Shown piece by piece: positions 22,591 through 34,009 of a stretch of 64,000 nucleotides of DNA. The stretch's first letter is position 1, and each line of letters starts with the position of its first letter. A model generated the notes under the pieces. The model was not told the origin of the DNA. It saw only the letters and a program-made list of their open reading frames with translations, and ran no database searches. The position numbers and the translations under genes are program-made. This stretch comes from Simmondsia chinensis. Lineage: Eukaryota; Streptophyta; Magnoliopsida; Caryophyllales; Simmondsiaceae. The stretch lies in contig JAGTTD010000005.1 in NCBI GenBank assembly GCA_018398585.1, positions 12,575,355-12,639,354 of the forward strand, read 5' to 3'.

Positions 22591-25519
22591 AAAATAGTCG
22601 CTAGCGTTTAACCTGATACCCTGTACAAATTGCCTAAGACCCTCACAAAACTGGGGGCTGCAGGAGAAAAAAAAAAAAATAAAATTCATAGCTAAAAAAA
22701 AAAAAAGAGGGAGAGAGAGAGAGAAAATTTGGGGTATTTGTCCAATTTTATTCAATGCATGTATCTATAAGGTCTACATTAGCGCAAGTACTTGTACTAT
22801 AATTTCAATATTAGCTGTACCAGGAAACTAAATAAGTTAGTTTCAATGATTATTGTTAAAATTTAGTGCCCGTATCATAAGAATACTGAGCTATAACTTT
22901 AAATTTTACTATTCATGTATAGATCTTCAAATACATATTTAAGGATTATCAGTTTGGCAAGGCAAAACATGTCGTCCAAATTACACACCTAAGTCCACCC
23001 AAATTGGAAACATCAATATCGAGTAAATGGGTGAACCATGCTGGCGGTTAATATATAAAACTAGACGCAACTCTTTTTAATAAAAAATGCCGCACAAAAG
23101 ACAAATGAGATCAATTTCCTCCTAAAATCAAACATAAATGCGCAAATTGTTTCTCTCTTACTCTACATCCCACGCACTCAGGTGATGGATGTTATACGAC
23201 TGGAAATTTAATAATGAAGTCAAATTCTGTGTCCAACCATATTACAAAATAAATTTATGTTTCACACGAGTTCTAGTATATATAAAAGAATGAACTGTGA
23301 GTGTGGTGAATTTCTCTAGACTTAAACTATTCTCTAATTTCGGTTTGAACACCAGATGAGTTATGGATTTGACTTCATTTTATGTCTTTCTCTAATACAC
23401 TTAGAGTAAGACCTCAAGTCTAAATTTTTCGGTAAACTTATAGCGAATTTCAATAAAACTCATGGCACACCATGAGCTTTGGATTATATTATGGGCATTC
23501 TTTATAATATTTCTCATCCGGAATTTCAAAAAAGGTTTTAGCTTTAAATTTCATAGTAAAATTAACAGTATATCCTGAGCTTTAAAGCATGTTATAGATG
23601 CTTTTCATAATATTTTCACTTCAATTGCGCATAAGTTATTTTATCAGACTTCTCGCCTTGGATTCGCGGCAATACATAAATTATATTAACCCCGTTCTCC
23701 GAAAATTGCTCACTAAATATTTTATCTAATTAAAGTTGCTTTACGATAACTCCAACCCAGCTCATATATCTCGAGTAAATATTTGATTAAGTTGAAAAAG
23801 CTGAGTCGAACTTTTATTAAGTTTACTGTCCGTGAGGGCCACTATATTAATGACTTTTCTCAAGTAATCCATGTTCTTAATTGGGAATAAGAGAAATCTC
23901 ATCGCATGGAAACTTCGCTGCATAATGTTTAAGTTTGAATATACTCGTTTCTTAATTTTTGCTACTCATATAGCTTAACATTGGTGCCAAATATGATACT
24001 TCAAAACATGTTAACCCATACATTAACAACAAATAAAATGGGCCGGAACGTTGTTATGTGTAAAGGTGGCAGAGTTTGCAACCGAAAGCAACCTAAATAA
24101 AGTAAAATTTAGATCAGGTGGGCGATCATTGCCAACCACCTACTATAGAGTTAACGCCCTTCAAGGGCTCCCTTAGATAATAACATTGCCATCTTTGAAC
24201 TAGGCAAACGCCAAAATGGCGTCAACGTCAGTTTGTGATGCAAAAATCCATAAACAAGGTTGCAGTAGCCAACCAATGTCGCTTGGCGTCATTAGTGAGG
24301 GCTCGTTGTAAAGAACTTTACCACTAATAATCAGAGGTTTAAGCCACCACGAAGTGGGCTTAACAGCTTCAGCCTGACGCTTCGCCAAGAAACTTAGCTG
24401 TACCCATAAGCTTGATTAGCTTCAACCGCCGTTGAGCCTGGCCATACAGCCTCGCCAGCTCCTTGAGCGAGTAGCTCATCAGTTAAGGCCATCGCCGACA
24501 AACTCGGGTGGCTCATTCAAACCAACGGCGAGGCTAGCTAAAGCCTCGTCTAATAACTTGGCTTTGCGCTATTTATCCCGATTAGGTGCAACCGCCCATT
24601 AGGTTGGCCGTATAGCGACGACAGCTTATTCTTATCTTAGCAATGCTGCCCAAAGCTGGGGGCTTCGCCAATAATAACACGTAAGGCCAAACCCGTCAAA
24701 GTTTGCCTCTTGGGTGTCCAACTTAATCGGAACACTGCCAACGAGCGTGATAGTGGGGACGTTGCCTACAGCACCCCAAGACTCGAGCTACCGCCAACTT
24801 TGTACGTGAACACTCTTTTAAAGCTTCACTACTCACCTTTCAACTTAGGTATAGGAAAACTTTACCAGTAGTTGGGCCAACACCCACCAACGACACCATA
24901 AGCTACCGGGGGTAACGCATGGCCATGTAACCTAAGAAAGGCAACCGCTAACAATCTTGGGGATAATCCCTTAAAGGAAACAGTGGGGTCACAAAACGGT
25001 GCCCTCCGCCCGTCTAGCCAAAACCCAACCGTCATAAAATTCAATAGAATACCCGCAACCAACCATAGATGGCTACGCACTGTATAACGTGTCGGGTTGG
25101 ACTCGCCAACAACCATGGCGGAGGTCCCGCTAGTAAAGACGTCGTCCTTAACGTCTCAAAACTTGAGTGGCCGCTAACAAGGTGGTTAAAAACACTTTAA
25201 GAGCTTCACTACTCACCTTCTAACCTAAGTCAAGAAGAAATTGCTACTAGGTGAACCAATTCCAACGGTGCCGTAGACTACTATGAATAACCAACAATGC
25301 TAAAGCAAATGGGCTTAGCTTGGCCATTACCGTCAACAATTTGGGATAGGAACTCCCACCAGCTGACCTAGGGGAGATTTCATACAAAAGGTTACCGCCA
25401 AGTTTTGGGTACTGGGTGGAAAAACTAACAATACACGCGCCACCTTAAATCAGCAATGCTTTAAATTGCCATTGTTAAGGGGAAACACTGTTCACTAAGA
25501 CTACCGCCTCCCCAGGAAG
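22591..25519 (+). other. LARD interior, left half: no coding domain
   Basis: Nothing in six frames resembles retroelement proteins. A- and AG-runs lie at 22663-22725. A divergent duplication with a period near 380 bp is visible: the block GCTTCACTACTCACCTT occurs at ~24824 and ~25203, each followed by related text. The rest is AT-rich to 24000 and more GC-rich after it. Confidence 0.6.
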
Positions 25520-25539
25520 GAGACATCATAAGCCTACCC

Positions 25540-26085
25540 TAGCGGTACTTCCATACCCTAGTGGTACTTCCATACCCTAGCGGTACCATTACCCTAGCGG
25601 CACACCTACCCTAGCGGTACCATTACCCTAGCGGTACCATCACCCTAGTGGTACGCTTACCCTAGCGGTGCCCTTACCCAAGCGGTGTGCCTACCCTAGC
25701 GGCACACCTACCCTAGGGGCACACCTACCCTAGCGGTAGCATCACCCTAGCGGTACCCTTACCCTGGCAGTGTGCCTACCCTAGCGGTACCATTACCCTA
25801 GCGGCACACCTACCTAGCGGTACCATTACCCTAGTGCTACACTTACCCTAGTGGCACACCTACCCTAGGGGCACACCTACCCTAGCGGTACCATTACCCT
25901 AGCGGTACCCTTACCCTAGCGGTACTCTGACACCCTAGCGGTACTTTCACACCCTAGCGGTACTCCTACATCCTAGCGGTGCCCCTACACCCTAGCGGTA
26001 CTCCTACACCCTAGCGGTACTTCAACACCCTAGTGGTACTCTCACACTCTGGCGGTGTTACTACACCCTAACGGTACTCCTACAC
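25540..26085. repeat. LARD array 1: ~17-bp CCCTAGCGGTAC minisatellite, about 31 copies
   Basis: The unit is TACCCTAGCGGTACCAT with variants ending GGCACACC, GGTGTGCC and GGTACTCC. About 31 units can be counted. Several variants alternate (GGTACCAT then GGCACACC), hinting at 34-bp or longer higher-order units. Most units contain the palindrome GGTACC or a one-base variant. Confidence 0.9.
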
Positions 26086-26604
26086 CTGTGTTGGTTCATC
26101 TATTCTCTAATAAAGAGGCTAATACCCTTGGAACTAAGGATGAAACCTAAAAACACCCCTTATCTTCACAATTCAAGGGACATGTTATTCCTTAGGCTTA
26201 CAGGGCGCCTCTCAGCAACTGCGGAACTTACTGTTCCCTGGTAACCGCCAACAACGGTGTTCGCTTGACAATGGGGATTCGGCGTTCTCCATGTAATTTT
26301 ACGTAATTTATCTTTTTCGTAGGAAATTACGTGATTAACGTTCCCTATGGGATTTGCATCCAACCCGGTCCCGGACTATGAACCGGAGGCTTAGTGTTTT
26401 CTGTGATTAACGTTCCTTATATGAATTACGTTCTCAGAGCAATTTGCACGATATGCGCCACTCATGTGATTTATGTTCAACTTAAGCCCTTGCTTGGGGC
26501 TAGGGCTTTAACGTCCCTTTGTGTGGTTTGTGTTAACTTAGCCTTGGAACAAGAACTGAGAGCTTTTAGTTGCCATACTTAAAGATACTTGCTTTTGTTT
26601 GAAT

Positions 26605-26965
26605 GTGTTGTTTTATTTACCCCAGCCTTTACTGGCTGGGGGCTTCTATTTACTTTACTTAAATCGTTTATTTTAGCTTGAAGGGTTGGTTTTATTTACT
26701 CCAGCCTTTACCGGCCGGGGGCTTCTAGTTGCTTGACCTAAAATGTTTATTTTAGTTTGAATGGTTTGTTTTATTTACCTCATCCTTTACCAACTGGAGG
26801 CTTCTAGTTGCTTTGCCTAAATTATTTATTTTAGTTTGGATGTGTTGTTTTGTTTTCCCAGCCTTTACCGGCTAGGGGCTTTTAGTTGCTTTATTGAAGT
26901 TGCTTATTTTAGTTTGAACGGTTTGTTTGGTTAACCCAGTCTTTACAGGCTGAGAACTTTTAATT
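26605..26965. repeat. LARD array 2: ~80-bp repeat with a hairpin in each unit, 5 copies
   Basis: CAGCCTTTACCGGCTGGGG-type words occur near 26622, 26702, 26783, 26861 and 26938. They are followed by GGCTTCTAGTTGCTT and a TTATTTTAGTTTGAATG spacer. The core can fold as CAGCC-TTTAC-GGCTG, and the stem is largely kept as the copies diverge. Confidence 0.85.
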
Positions 26966-27167
26966 TGTGCTATATGAGTTACTCGTTTCAATTTAAATGA
27001 TTTCCTTAATCACCTCTACCCGCTGGGGAACTTTCTATTAAGTTAGACCTCTATCAACTAAAAACTTCACGTAAGGTCACCAGTAAGATGGCTTAAACCA
27101 ATCTTTCCCTACAAAAAGATTGGCAGTTGCAGTTTGCTCTCAGCCATATTGAGAACATAAAGCCATA

Positions 27168-27492
27168 ACCAGCGGTACACTCTCACCAGCTGAGAATTCG
27201 CATCTGTGTACGTCCCACCTAACGTCGGGACTGGTGGTACACTCTCACCAGCTGAGAGTCCACATCTATGTACGTCCCACCTAACATCGGGACTGGCGGT
27301 ACATTCTCACTAGTTGGGAATCCGCATCTGTGTACGTCCCACCTAACATCGGGACTGGCGGTACACTCTCACCAGCTGAGAGTCCGCATTTGCGTACGTC
27401 CCACCTAACACCGGGATTGGAGGTACACTCTCACCAGCTGAGATCCCGCACTTGTAAGTGCCCCACCTAACATCGGGGTTGGCGGTAAATCT
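27168..27492. repeat. LARD array 3: ~62-bp repeat, 5 copies
   Basis: Units built from GGTACACTCTCACCAGCTGA, GTCCGCATCTGTGTACGTC and CCACCTAACATCGGGACTGG recur with a spacing near 62 bp from 27172 to 27483. The copies are well conserved, so this array looks younger than array 1. Confidence 0.9.
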
Positions 27493-27494
27493 AG

Positions 27495-27790
27495 TCAAGC
27501 CATAAGTCCTTTTCAGGCCGGTAAGACATATTTACACTGTAAGCCCTTCTCAGGCAAGCAACGCTTAGACATAGCCATAAGCCCTTTTATGGCAGGCAAA
27601 GTCTATTCAAGCTATAAACCCTTATCAGGCAAGCAATGCTCAGACATAGCCATAAGCCCTTTTATGGCAGGCAAAGTCCATTCAAGCTGTAAGCTCTTCT
27701 CAAGCAGATAAGCCGCAGTTACGCTATAAGCCCTTATCAGCCAAGCAGTATTCAAACCTAACCGTGAGCCCTTCCCAAGCATTTAAAATG
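27495..27790. repeat. LARD array 4: irregular AGCCATAAGCCCTT repeat
   Basis: AAGCCATAAGTCC, TGTAAGCCCTTCTCAGGCAAGC and AGCCATAAGCCCTTTTATGGC words recur about every 45-60 bp (27494 to about 27770). AGCCATAAGCCCTTTTATGGC contains a GCCATAA/TTATGGC inverted pair. Confidence 0.75.
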
Positions 27791-27879
27791 CATTTAAACC
27801 GTGAACGTTTATTTGGCAGGCGATTTGCGTTCCAATTGGTATCAGTGCGCAAATTACGCAGCAGCCGACAGTAAAACGA

Positions 27880-28045
27880 ATAATACACTTCGACCTAGCT
27901 TAAGGCTGGGGGCTAGGGGTTAAAAATAGTCGTAATACACTCCGACCCAGCCTGAGGCTGGGGACTAGGAGTTAAAAACAGTCATAATACATTCCGATCT
28001 AGAGGTTAAAAATATTTTTTACGTTCCAATCTAGCCTACAGCTGG
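27880..28045. repeat. LARD array 5: ~60-bp repeat with CAGCCTGAGGCTGGGG hairpin, 3 copies
   Basis: Three diverged units carry ACTCCGACCCAGCCTGAGGCTGGGG and GGGGGCTAGGGGTTAAAAATA. CAGCCTGAGGCTG is a near-perfect inverted repeat similar to the stem of array 2. Confidence 0.75.
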
Positions 28046-28192
28046 GGGCTAAGAACTAGAAGACTCACGACATGCTCCATCACAGTCCACAAGTAAGAAT
28101 TTGGAGACTCAATATGTGGTTATTCATAATTTGGCCCAATGGCCAAGAATTGACAAAATCTTAAAATTGACCATTCCAAATGACCGACTTAA

Positions 28193-28475
28193 GAAGTCAG
28201 GTAGAACAACGTCTCCAGAAACCGTTGTTCGATCGTGAACCACGCCTCAAATCAGGAATACAATTCCTAGAGACAACGCTAAAAATTACCGTATCAGGTA
28301 GAACAACGTCTCCAGAAACCATTGTTCAACCAGGAACCATGCCTGAAATCAGGAATACAATTCCTAGAGATAACACTAAAAATTACCGTATCAAGTAGAA
28401 CAACGTTTCCAGAAACCACTGATCAACCATGAACAACGCCCCCAATCAAGAAAACAATTCCTAAAGGCCACACCA
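28193..28475. repeat. LARD array 6: 98-bp repeat, 2.8 copies
   Basis: GTAGAACAACGTCTCCAGAAACC starts units near 28200, 28298 and 28396, each with AATCAGGAATACAATTCCTAGAG and AAAATTACCGTATCA. GGAATACAATTCC is an inverted repeat within the unit. An open frame through the first two copies is a by-product of the repetition. Confidence 0.85.
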
Positions 28476-28784
28476 AGAATTAACGAATGGAAGGGGACAA
28501 CGCTCACATTAACCACTTACGCCTGCAATTATAGGCATTTTTCAGTACCTTATCATGGGAAATACCAATCGCCCACATAAAACCACAACAAAGAAGCCGT
28601 GGTGGGATAAACTGAAACAATGTCCTCTTAAAAGGACCTCACAGGTAACGCCTGTAAAATTCCTCATAACGGATAACGCTCATCAGAATCTTAACAGTCC
28701 GCATATCATCAAAACATTTGGGTGTTGTACACTCCACTGCCGAATGTGAACAGGTCCCATTCGCCCATGGGCAGGGGGGCTAAC

Positions 28785-29720
28785 AGTAGAGAGTAAAAAT
28801 AACAAGGTTAATATTAAAATAGGATAACGAGACAATAACGAAAATAAAATACAAATTATTTATCTATTCTCTCTTTCCCATGTGCCCCCTTTTACTGGCT
28901 CTCTCAGCTTTCTCTCTCGGACCACTCTATCTCTCTCTCCTGAGGTCCCTCTCTCTCAGACTCTCTCAGCTCTCTCTCTCTCCTCAGATCTGCTCTCTCT
29001 CTCGCTCCTACTGTAGCTGTACGGCTCTCTCTCTCTCTCCCTCACATTACTCTCTCCTTCACGTTACTCTCTCTTTTCTTTTTCTCCGCCTACCGCCTAC
29101 CGCCTACGCCAACGCCAACGCCACCGCACACCGCCAATGCCACCGCCCACCGCCTACTGCTAACGGTACCACCTACCGCCAAGCACCACCTATCGCTAAC
29201 GGTGCCGCCTACCGCCAATGCCACCGCCTACCGCCAACGCTTACCGACTACCGCCAACGTCACCACCTACCGCCAACATCAACCCCCCTCTATAAATACC
29301 CACAACAGCAGCAAGAGGGGGGCTAACCCCCAATACTCTCTCTCCTGACATCTCCCACACCCCCTCACGTTACTCTCTCTCCTCTATCTTTCTCTACCCA
29401 AGAGCCACCGGTCACCCCGCCAGTACGGATTCCGGTCACCCCGCCGGTACGGATTCCGGCCACCAGTAACCAAGGACCCCCTCTCCATATACAATAAGTA
29501 TTTGTTACTATTTATTTACGTTATTTACTTATTACTTGTTTTATTATGCTTTTATTGACTTAGGCATCGGAGGGGTCTCCCGCGGGCAAAACCCGTGGGT
29601 CCCTCTAACGGCCTCTTTTATTTTTGCAGGGATATCAGGTTAAGCGCTAGCAGCTGCTTCCGCAGTGACGGTTGAGTCTCGCCCTCATAAAAAAGAACCT
29701 AACCAAAAATTCCCAAAACA
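28785..29720 (+). repeat. Right LTR of the LARD
   Basis: This 936-bp partner of 21719-22572 ends CCCAAAACA before the target duplication. It is longer mainly in the ACCGCC-rich zone (29090-29285) and the CT zone. The GC hairpin (29569-29617) is unchanged, and the last ~250 bp are nearly identical to the left copy. Confidence 0.88.
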
Positions 29721-29725
29721 ACCGC

Positions 29726-31960
29726 ACTCATCCATAGTGATACCTGGGACCTCATTCCATATGAACCTTCTAAGAACCATGTAGGTAGTACTTTAAAATA
29801 TCAAGTTAAATAGAAAGCGGATGATTATATATGTTGAATGTTCAAAGCCATGGCTTGTTATCCAGGGCTTCCATGAACAATAAGGGATAAACTTCAAGGA
29901 TACTTTTAGCCTAATTGTCAAACCTTTCGCAATTCACTTTATGTTACTATTCCCTATGTCTCACTCCTAGCCTATCAAGAAAACGGATGTGAATAATTCT
30001 TTCCTACATGGATTCTTAAAGGAAGAGGTCTACTTGATGTGTGTGCTTAGCAAATATACTAAGTTGATCAAGTAATTAAGTGATAAGTCAAGTATCATTT
30101 CCCCGAAAATTGTGCCATCAATTAAGCACTGGAATTAGTAGTTCCAATTTTATTTGAAGAACCAATTCTTGAAGTTGAATACGAAATTACAGAAAGATTA
30201 AAGAACCTAAAGATGCTGGTTTCCTAAGAGATTTTTTTTTATGATTTAAGTCCAAGGCATCCGATTTGTCCTAGTTGCATCTACACGACCTCTATTTATG
30301 GGTATCCAAATTGTTTATCCATATTGATAGCTGAAAGCCCTAATTTTCTATAGTCTCTCTTGATAAGTATTTAACATACTCTTTTACTTATTCGCTCACT
30401 AATCTCTTGGAAAATTTAGATAAAAAAGGAATTATGAACATATATATTCTTTTAACATATAAGTCCATACAAATCGTGTTAACCTGTCTCCAGTGTTCAC
30501 TCAAATGGTGTTTATTACATTAGCAGCCACCATAAATGCCTTCTTAAACTTATCATGAATCATTAGATCTTTTGAATCGTGATCAAGCCCTCAAAAGGCA
30601 AGAAGAACAATAATAAACACTTCATTGATTGAGTAAACAAACACAAAAATACTTCGAAATAGAAAAGAGCGCATCTTAAAAAAATAATCAACATCATAAC
30701 CTTGGAAAAGTAAGTTTAGTTCATGACTAAACAAAAAAAAAAAAAAAAAATTACAGCAGATGGAAAGAACTTGGAATTCATAGGGAACACTAGCTAATCT
30801 TTTCCTTTTTCTCTAGTCATGCTTCTTTCTCTTATTTACTCCTTCTTATGGGACAACCACATGGTTTTATTCATCATAAATATTTGGACCATGTATGTCG
30901 ATTATGAAAGATCTTATATGGACTTAAGCTGTCCCTACTAGTGTGGTTTCAACGGTTCAATGGCGACCTCGAAGCTGTTTACTGTGTATGTACTAGGGTC
31001 GATCCTTCTCAGTTTATCCAACATTCATCTCATGATCTTATTTGTTCATTTATTTATGCAGATAATATTATTCTTAAACATCAGTAACATCCTAACTCAC
31101 AATCACTCGTTTTCCTATATCTGTATCTGCAATGATGGATATGGGCGCCCTTAACTAGCTTTTAGGAACTGAGGCCAAACAAGACTCCTCCAGACTAGTA
31201 CAAATGGACCATTGATCTCCTCACCGAATATAACATGCACGATACGCTATGACCTTTCCCTCTCCCAGGCACAACTCTCCTTAAACAAAGGGAAAACTTG
31301 TGGACTATATTTGAATACAAGAGTGAGATTGTTGCACTTCAGTATATAACCATGATCTGACCTTATATTTGCCATATGGTTGAGCGTGTTTCCCAATTTA
31401 TGTATGCTCCCGGGGTGCACCTTTGCACGTTTATGAAGTATATCCCTAATTATAGTCTCTCCGTGCTCTCGAGATCTCGTACCACTATAATCTCTTACTT
31501 AAATGCAGATGGGGGAGGTTATCCTGACATACAACCGTCTACAACGAGCTATGCTCTATTCCTCAAACCCAATCTCATCTAATGGCATGCCAAGAAATAG
31601 GCAACAATTTTCTGTTTTACCATCAAGTTTGCGTACTTTTTTTTTGCCCAGGTAGTTACTGAGAGTGAATGGATGTGATATATGATGCATAAAATGGGTC
31701 TTCACCATTCTTTCCCAACTTTGATGTACTATGGCAATGTCTTGACCTTTTATGTCATGCTAAACCCATCTTCGATGATTGCAGCTAACAAGTTTATGTT
31801 AACTTCCACTATGTTAGAGAGAAAGTCCTCAAAGGTGATCTTTATATTTGATACAACTTAACTGCAAAGTAGGTTGGCATTATCTTCATCAAGAGCCTTT
31901 CCTCTGATCACTTTCGTCATCATGTGTACAATCTTTACATGACTTCCTCTCATTCGGATT
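29726..31960 (+). pseudogene. Copia RT and RNase H relic, right of the LARD insertion
   Basis: The interrupted copia gene continues here with TWDLIPYEPSKNHVGS (~29738), a LVIQGFHEQ segment (~29860) and TDVNNSFLHGFLKEEVYLM (~29983-30039). After an ~0.8-kb insertion come HHKYLDHVC (~30867), LYGLK (~30903), WFQRF, DPSQFIQHSSHDL and IYADNIIL, where the two catalytic Asp read D-N. Later pieces are YNMHD (~31230), LQYITM (~31340), RVSQFMYAP (~31386), the RNase H words DGGGYPDIQPSTTSY (~31506) and NLISW (~31572), and a diverged RNase H end to ~31960. Stops and shifts are frequent. Confidence 0.8.
30040..30843. mobile_element. ~0.8-kb insertion inside the copia RT relic
   Basis: The copia frame reads EEVYLM up to 30039 and picks up at ATGGGACAACCACATGG (30848), which is the next expected residues (M.QPHGFIHH). 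The 804 bp between have no copia similarity. TGATG before and TTATG after may be a 5-bp target duplication with one change. The insert starts TGTGTGCTTAGC, as an LTR would, but does not end in CA. It may be a solo LTR or an unknown element. An A-run lies at 30731-30751. Confidence 0.5.
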
Positions 31961-31986
31961 TACTGGGCATATTAAAGCATATCTTT

Positions 31987-32174
31987 TGTATCCTAGGAGA
32001 TATAAAAGGATATCTTATAGGTCCACTAGGGTTTCACCCATATTCCAATTCTGCCCCTAGACTTATAACAATGATAAGAAATTGACAGCTATAGGACCTC
32101 TGTGTATGGTCCCACTTTGCACCAAACCACTCATTAATTATAATATAATTTTCTCTCTTATCCTTACTTCCACA
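31987..32174 (+). repeat. Probable copia LTR (188 bp)
   Basis: Following the RNase H end, TGTATCCTAGGAGATATAAAAGG to CTTACTTCCACA has the length and TAGGAGATA start of the LTR at 6904. It is followed by ATGATATCAGAGTGTA, a tRNA-Met primer site with about three changes (32174-32189). The LTR start is inferred from that comparison. Confidence 0.5.
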
Positions 32175-32700
32175 TGATATCAGAGTGTATTTTTGAAGTG
32201 GGTTTTATCATTCTATCTCCCCTCTCTTCCACTCTAAATTCCTAATTCTAAAATAATTGTTTTCTCGTGTGTGCTAAATTCGCCAATGGTAGCAAACCCT
32301 AATCGACTTAATCCCAATGCTTCCTTTTCCTCCGCCCCCATGATTAATGTCCCTTTGCTGCACCTGAGGAGAGTAGCTCTGAGACCAGCATGTCCCCGAG
32401 CCATAGAATGCCTCTCTCCTCTAAGGTAGTGTCTAACTTCTTTAATGACGGCTTCATCACCATTTGGTCTCCCCTCTATGGGTTAATGGATGCCGGTGTT
32501 TCCATCTCCAACATATGCCATTCCTCTTGAGGTCATTGGTGACTCAAACCCTTGCCTCATACATTCCTTCCCCTTTCCTTCACTTGCAGGTGGTCAGACC
32601 CATTTTTGTTGAGACTATAGTGTTACCACTGGGTTTGTTGCCATTCATTGGTGGGCTTCCATCGATAGGGCTAATTGTGACACCATTTTAGTCACCATCA
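32175..32700 (+). other. Possible leader and gag start of a tandem copia copy
   Basis: A primer-site-like sequence at 32175 and an ATG at 32287 (MVANPNRLNPNASFSSAP) have the arrangement of a copia leader and gag N-terminus. I cannot match the rest to gag, and stops soon interrupt it. The alternative is unrelated host DNA. Confidence 0.3.
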
Positions 32701-33824
32701 AACCAATTTTCATGGGTCACGAACACCCTTCTTCTTCTTCCCTTTTCAAATTTTATATCCTTCAAATAATAAAACTTGAAAATACCATCTATGATCCGGC
32801 CTAGCATGAGCAATTTCATAGGATCCTAATTGCCCATCAAAAATTATATGGTATAAACGGTACCTCTCTTTTTCCCCAACCCACTTAGTCAACTATAATG
32901 GGACCTCATCTACTAAGCCCGAATACTTAGCATGGATTCGTACTAATCAAAGCCTTATATCTTGCATATACTATTAATAAAATATCAAGAAGGGAAATAT
33001 TCAAAGTAAACTCCTAGACAATCAATCAAGTGTCCTATCAACTTATTCCTTTATAGCTATGAAAATTTGTACTTTTACCCATGTGCAAGGAAAAGTTACT
33101 TGCACTTCAACTGAGAACGTAAGGATGGTGAATGCGGTTTATTGGCATTTTACTCATGGGATTGAGGATCTCCATTGGTAAATAATTTTTATGACTAGTG
33201 AGTAGGACTAAGAACTATCATATATAAAAACTTGGAGTCCACTCATTAAAGACTACTAATTTATATAAAGTTTGACGCCAATTTGTACCGATCTTTACAA
33301 GTCCAAGATGACCCTTTATCTTAATAATCTTAGAAGTTGTAGACAACTAGGACTCGAAGGATTTTCCAGTAAATAGGAAACTTAAGAAACACATTTACTC
33401 TAGAAATCCAAAAAATTTGGTGTAACTAAAAGATCGGTTCACACATCCCAAATTTTTTTAACATTCTCTCACTTTGACAAAATGTGTCAATCGAGTTTGA
33501 AACTTTCAAATTGGAAAACACACAGCTCTATTCAAAACCCTCATATGGCAAGATTACTTGTTGTTGCTTATGAGGCATCATCTTAGGGTTCAAATAGGGG
33601 ATCCATAAATGATCCACACTCAAACTCAAGTGGTTGTACAGTTATGTGGCTAGTGTACACCATTAAGAATTATGAAGTACAACCTGGTGTTTATTAAATT
33701 CCTTCTAATAAGGAGACGTTTACTATTATCAAGCACGAAATTGTCCTCTTATGGTTTTTATAGAGACTTTAGATTCAAAATAATGCAAGAAACTTGAAAT
33801 GCTTAGGGCTCCCTCTAAAGCTTG
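32701..33824. other. Unassigned stretch
   Basis: No supported coding frame, terminal repeat or tandem array. Confidence 0.45.
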
Positions 33825-34009
33825 TAACTTACTATTTTTATGTTAGCTAATCATTCAAAAAAAACGAGCTCCAAAAGACTGGTGAAATAGATGTTCATCA
33901 AGTTCGCTCAAGTGAGAACCTAGCAAATTTGTTCACAAAGCATTGCAAACAACAACTTTTGAGAAATCAATTCACAAGATTGGTATGCACCGACTCAGGA
34001 ACGCCCCTT
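33825..34009 (+). pseudogene. C-terminal end of a copia RNase H, plus strand
   Basis: ELQKTGEIDVHQVRSSENLA then NLFTKHC, followed by the thumb-like FTRLVCTD, corresponds to the conserved copia C-terminus (GEI.V..IRS..N.ADLFTK). It is open for about 55 codons and ends where the minus-strand RT relic begins. Confidence 0.65.

Larger units (their letters stand above)
21719..29720 (+). mobile_element. 8-kb non-coding LTR retrotransposon (LARD-like, possibly Tat/Ogre-derived)
   Basis: Direct LTRs at 21719-22572 and 28785-29720 are flanked by a perfect 5-bp duplication ACCGC (21714-21718 and 29721-29725). The host copia reading frame resumes across the gap, confirming the insertion. The 6.2-kb interior contains no gag or pol domain in any frame. 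It begins with a TTGGCACCGTCCGTGGG-type primer site and carries at least six blocks of tandem repeats in its right half (25520-28440). Tandem repeats near the 3' LTR are known from plant Tat-lineage gypsy elements such as Ogre; the derivation is an inference. A GGGCAGGGGGGC purine tract (28769-28780) precedes the 3' LTR. Confidence 0.88.

Noticed and set aside
25540..26085. Interstitial telomere repeat
   Set aside because: Units contain CCCTA but never the CCCTAAA heptamer of plant telomeres; the unit is ~17 bp with AGCGGTAC.
28880..29326. 148-codon Ser/Leu/Pro-rich frame
   Set aside because: It is the CT microsatellite and ACCGCC zone of the LARD right LTR; a similar frame lies in the left LTR at 21816.
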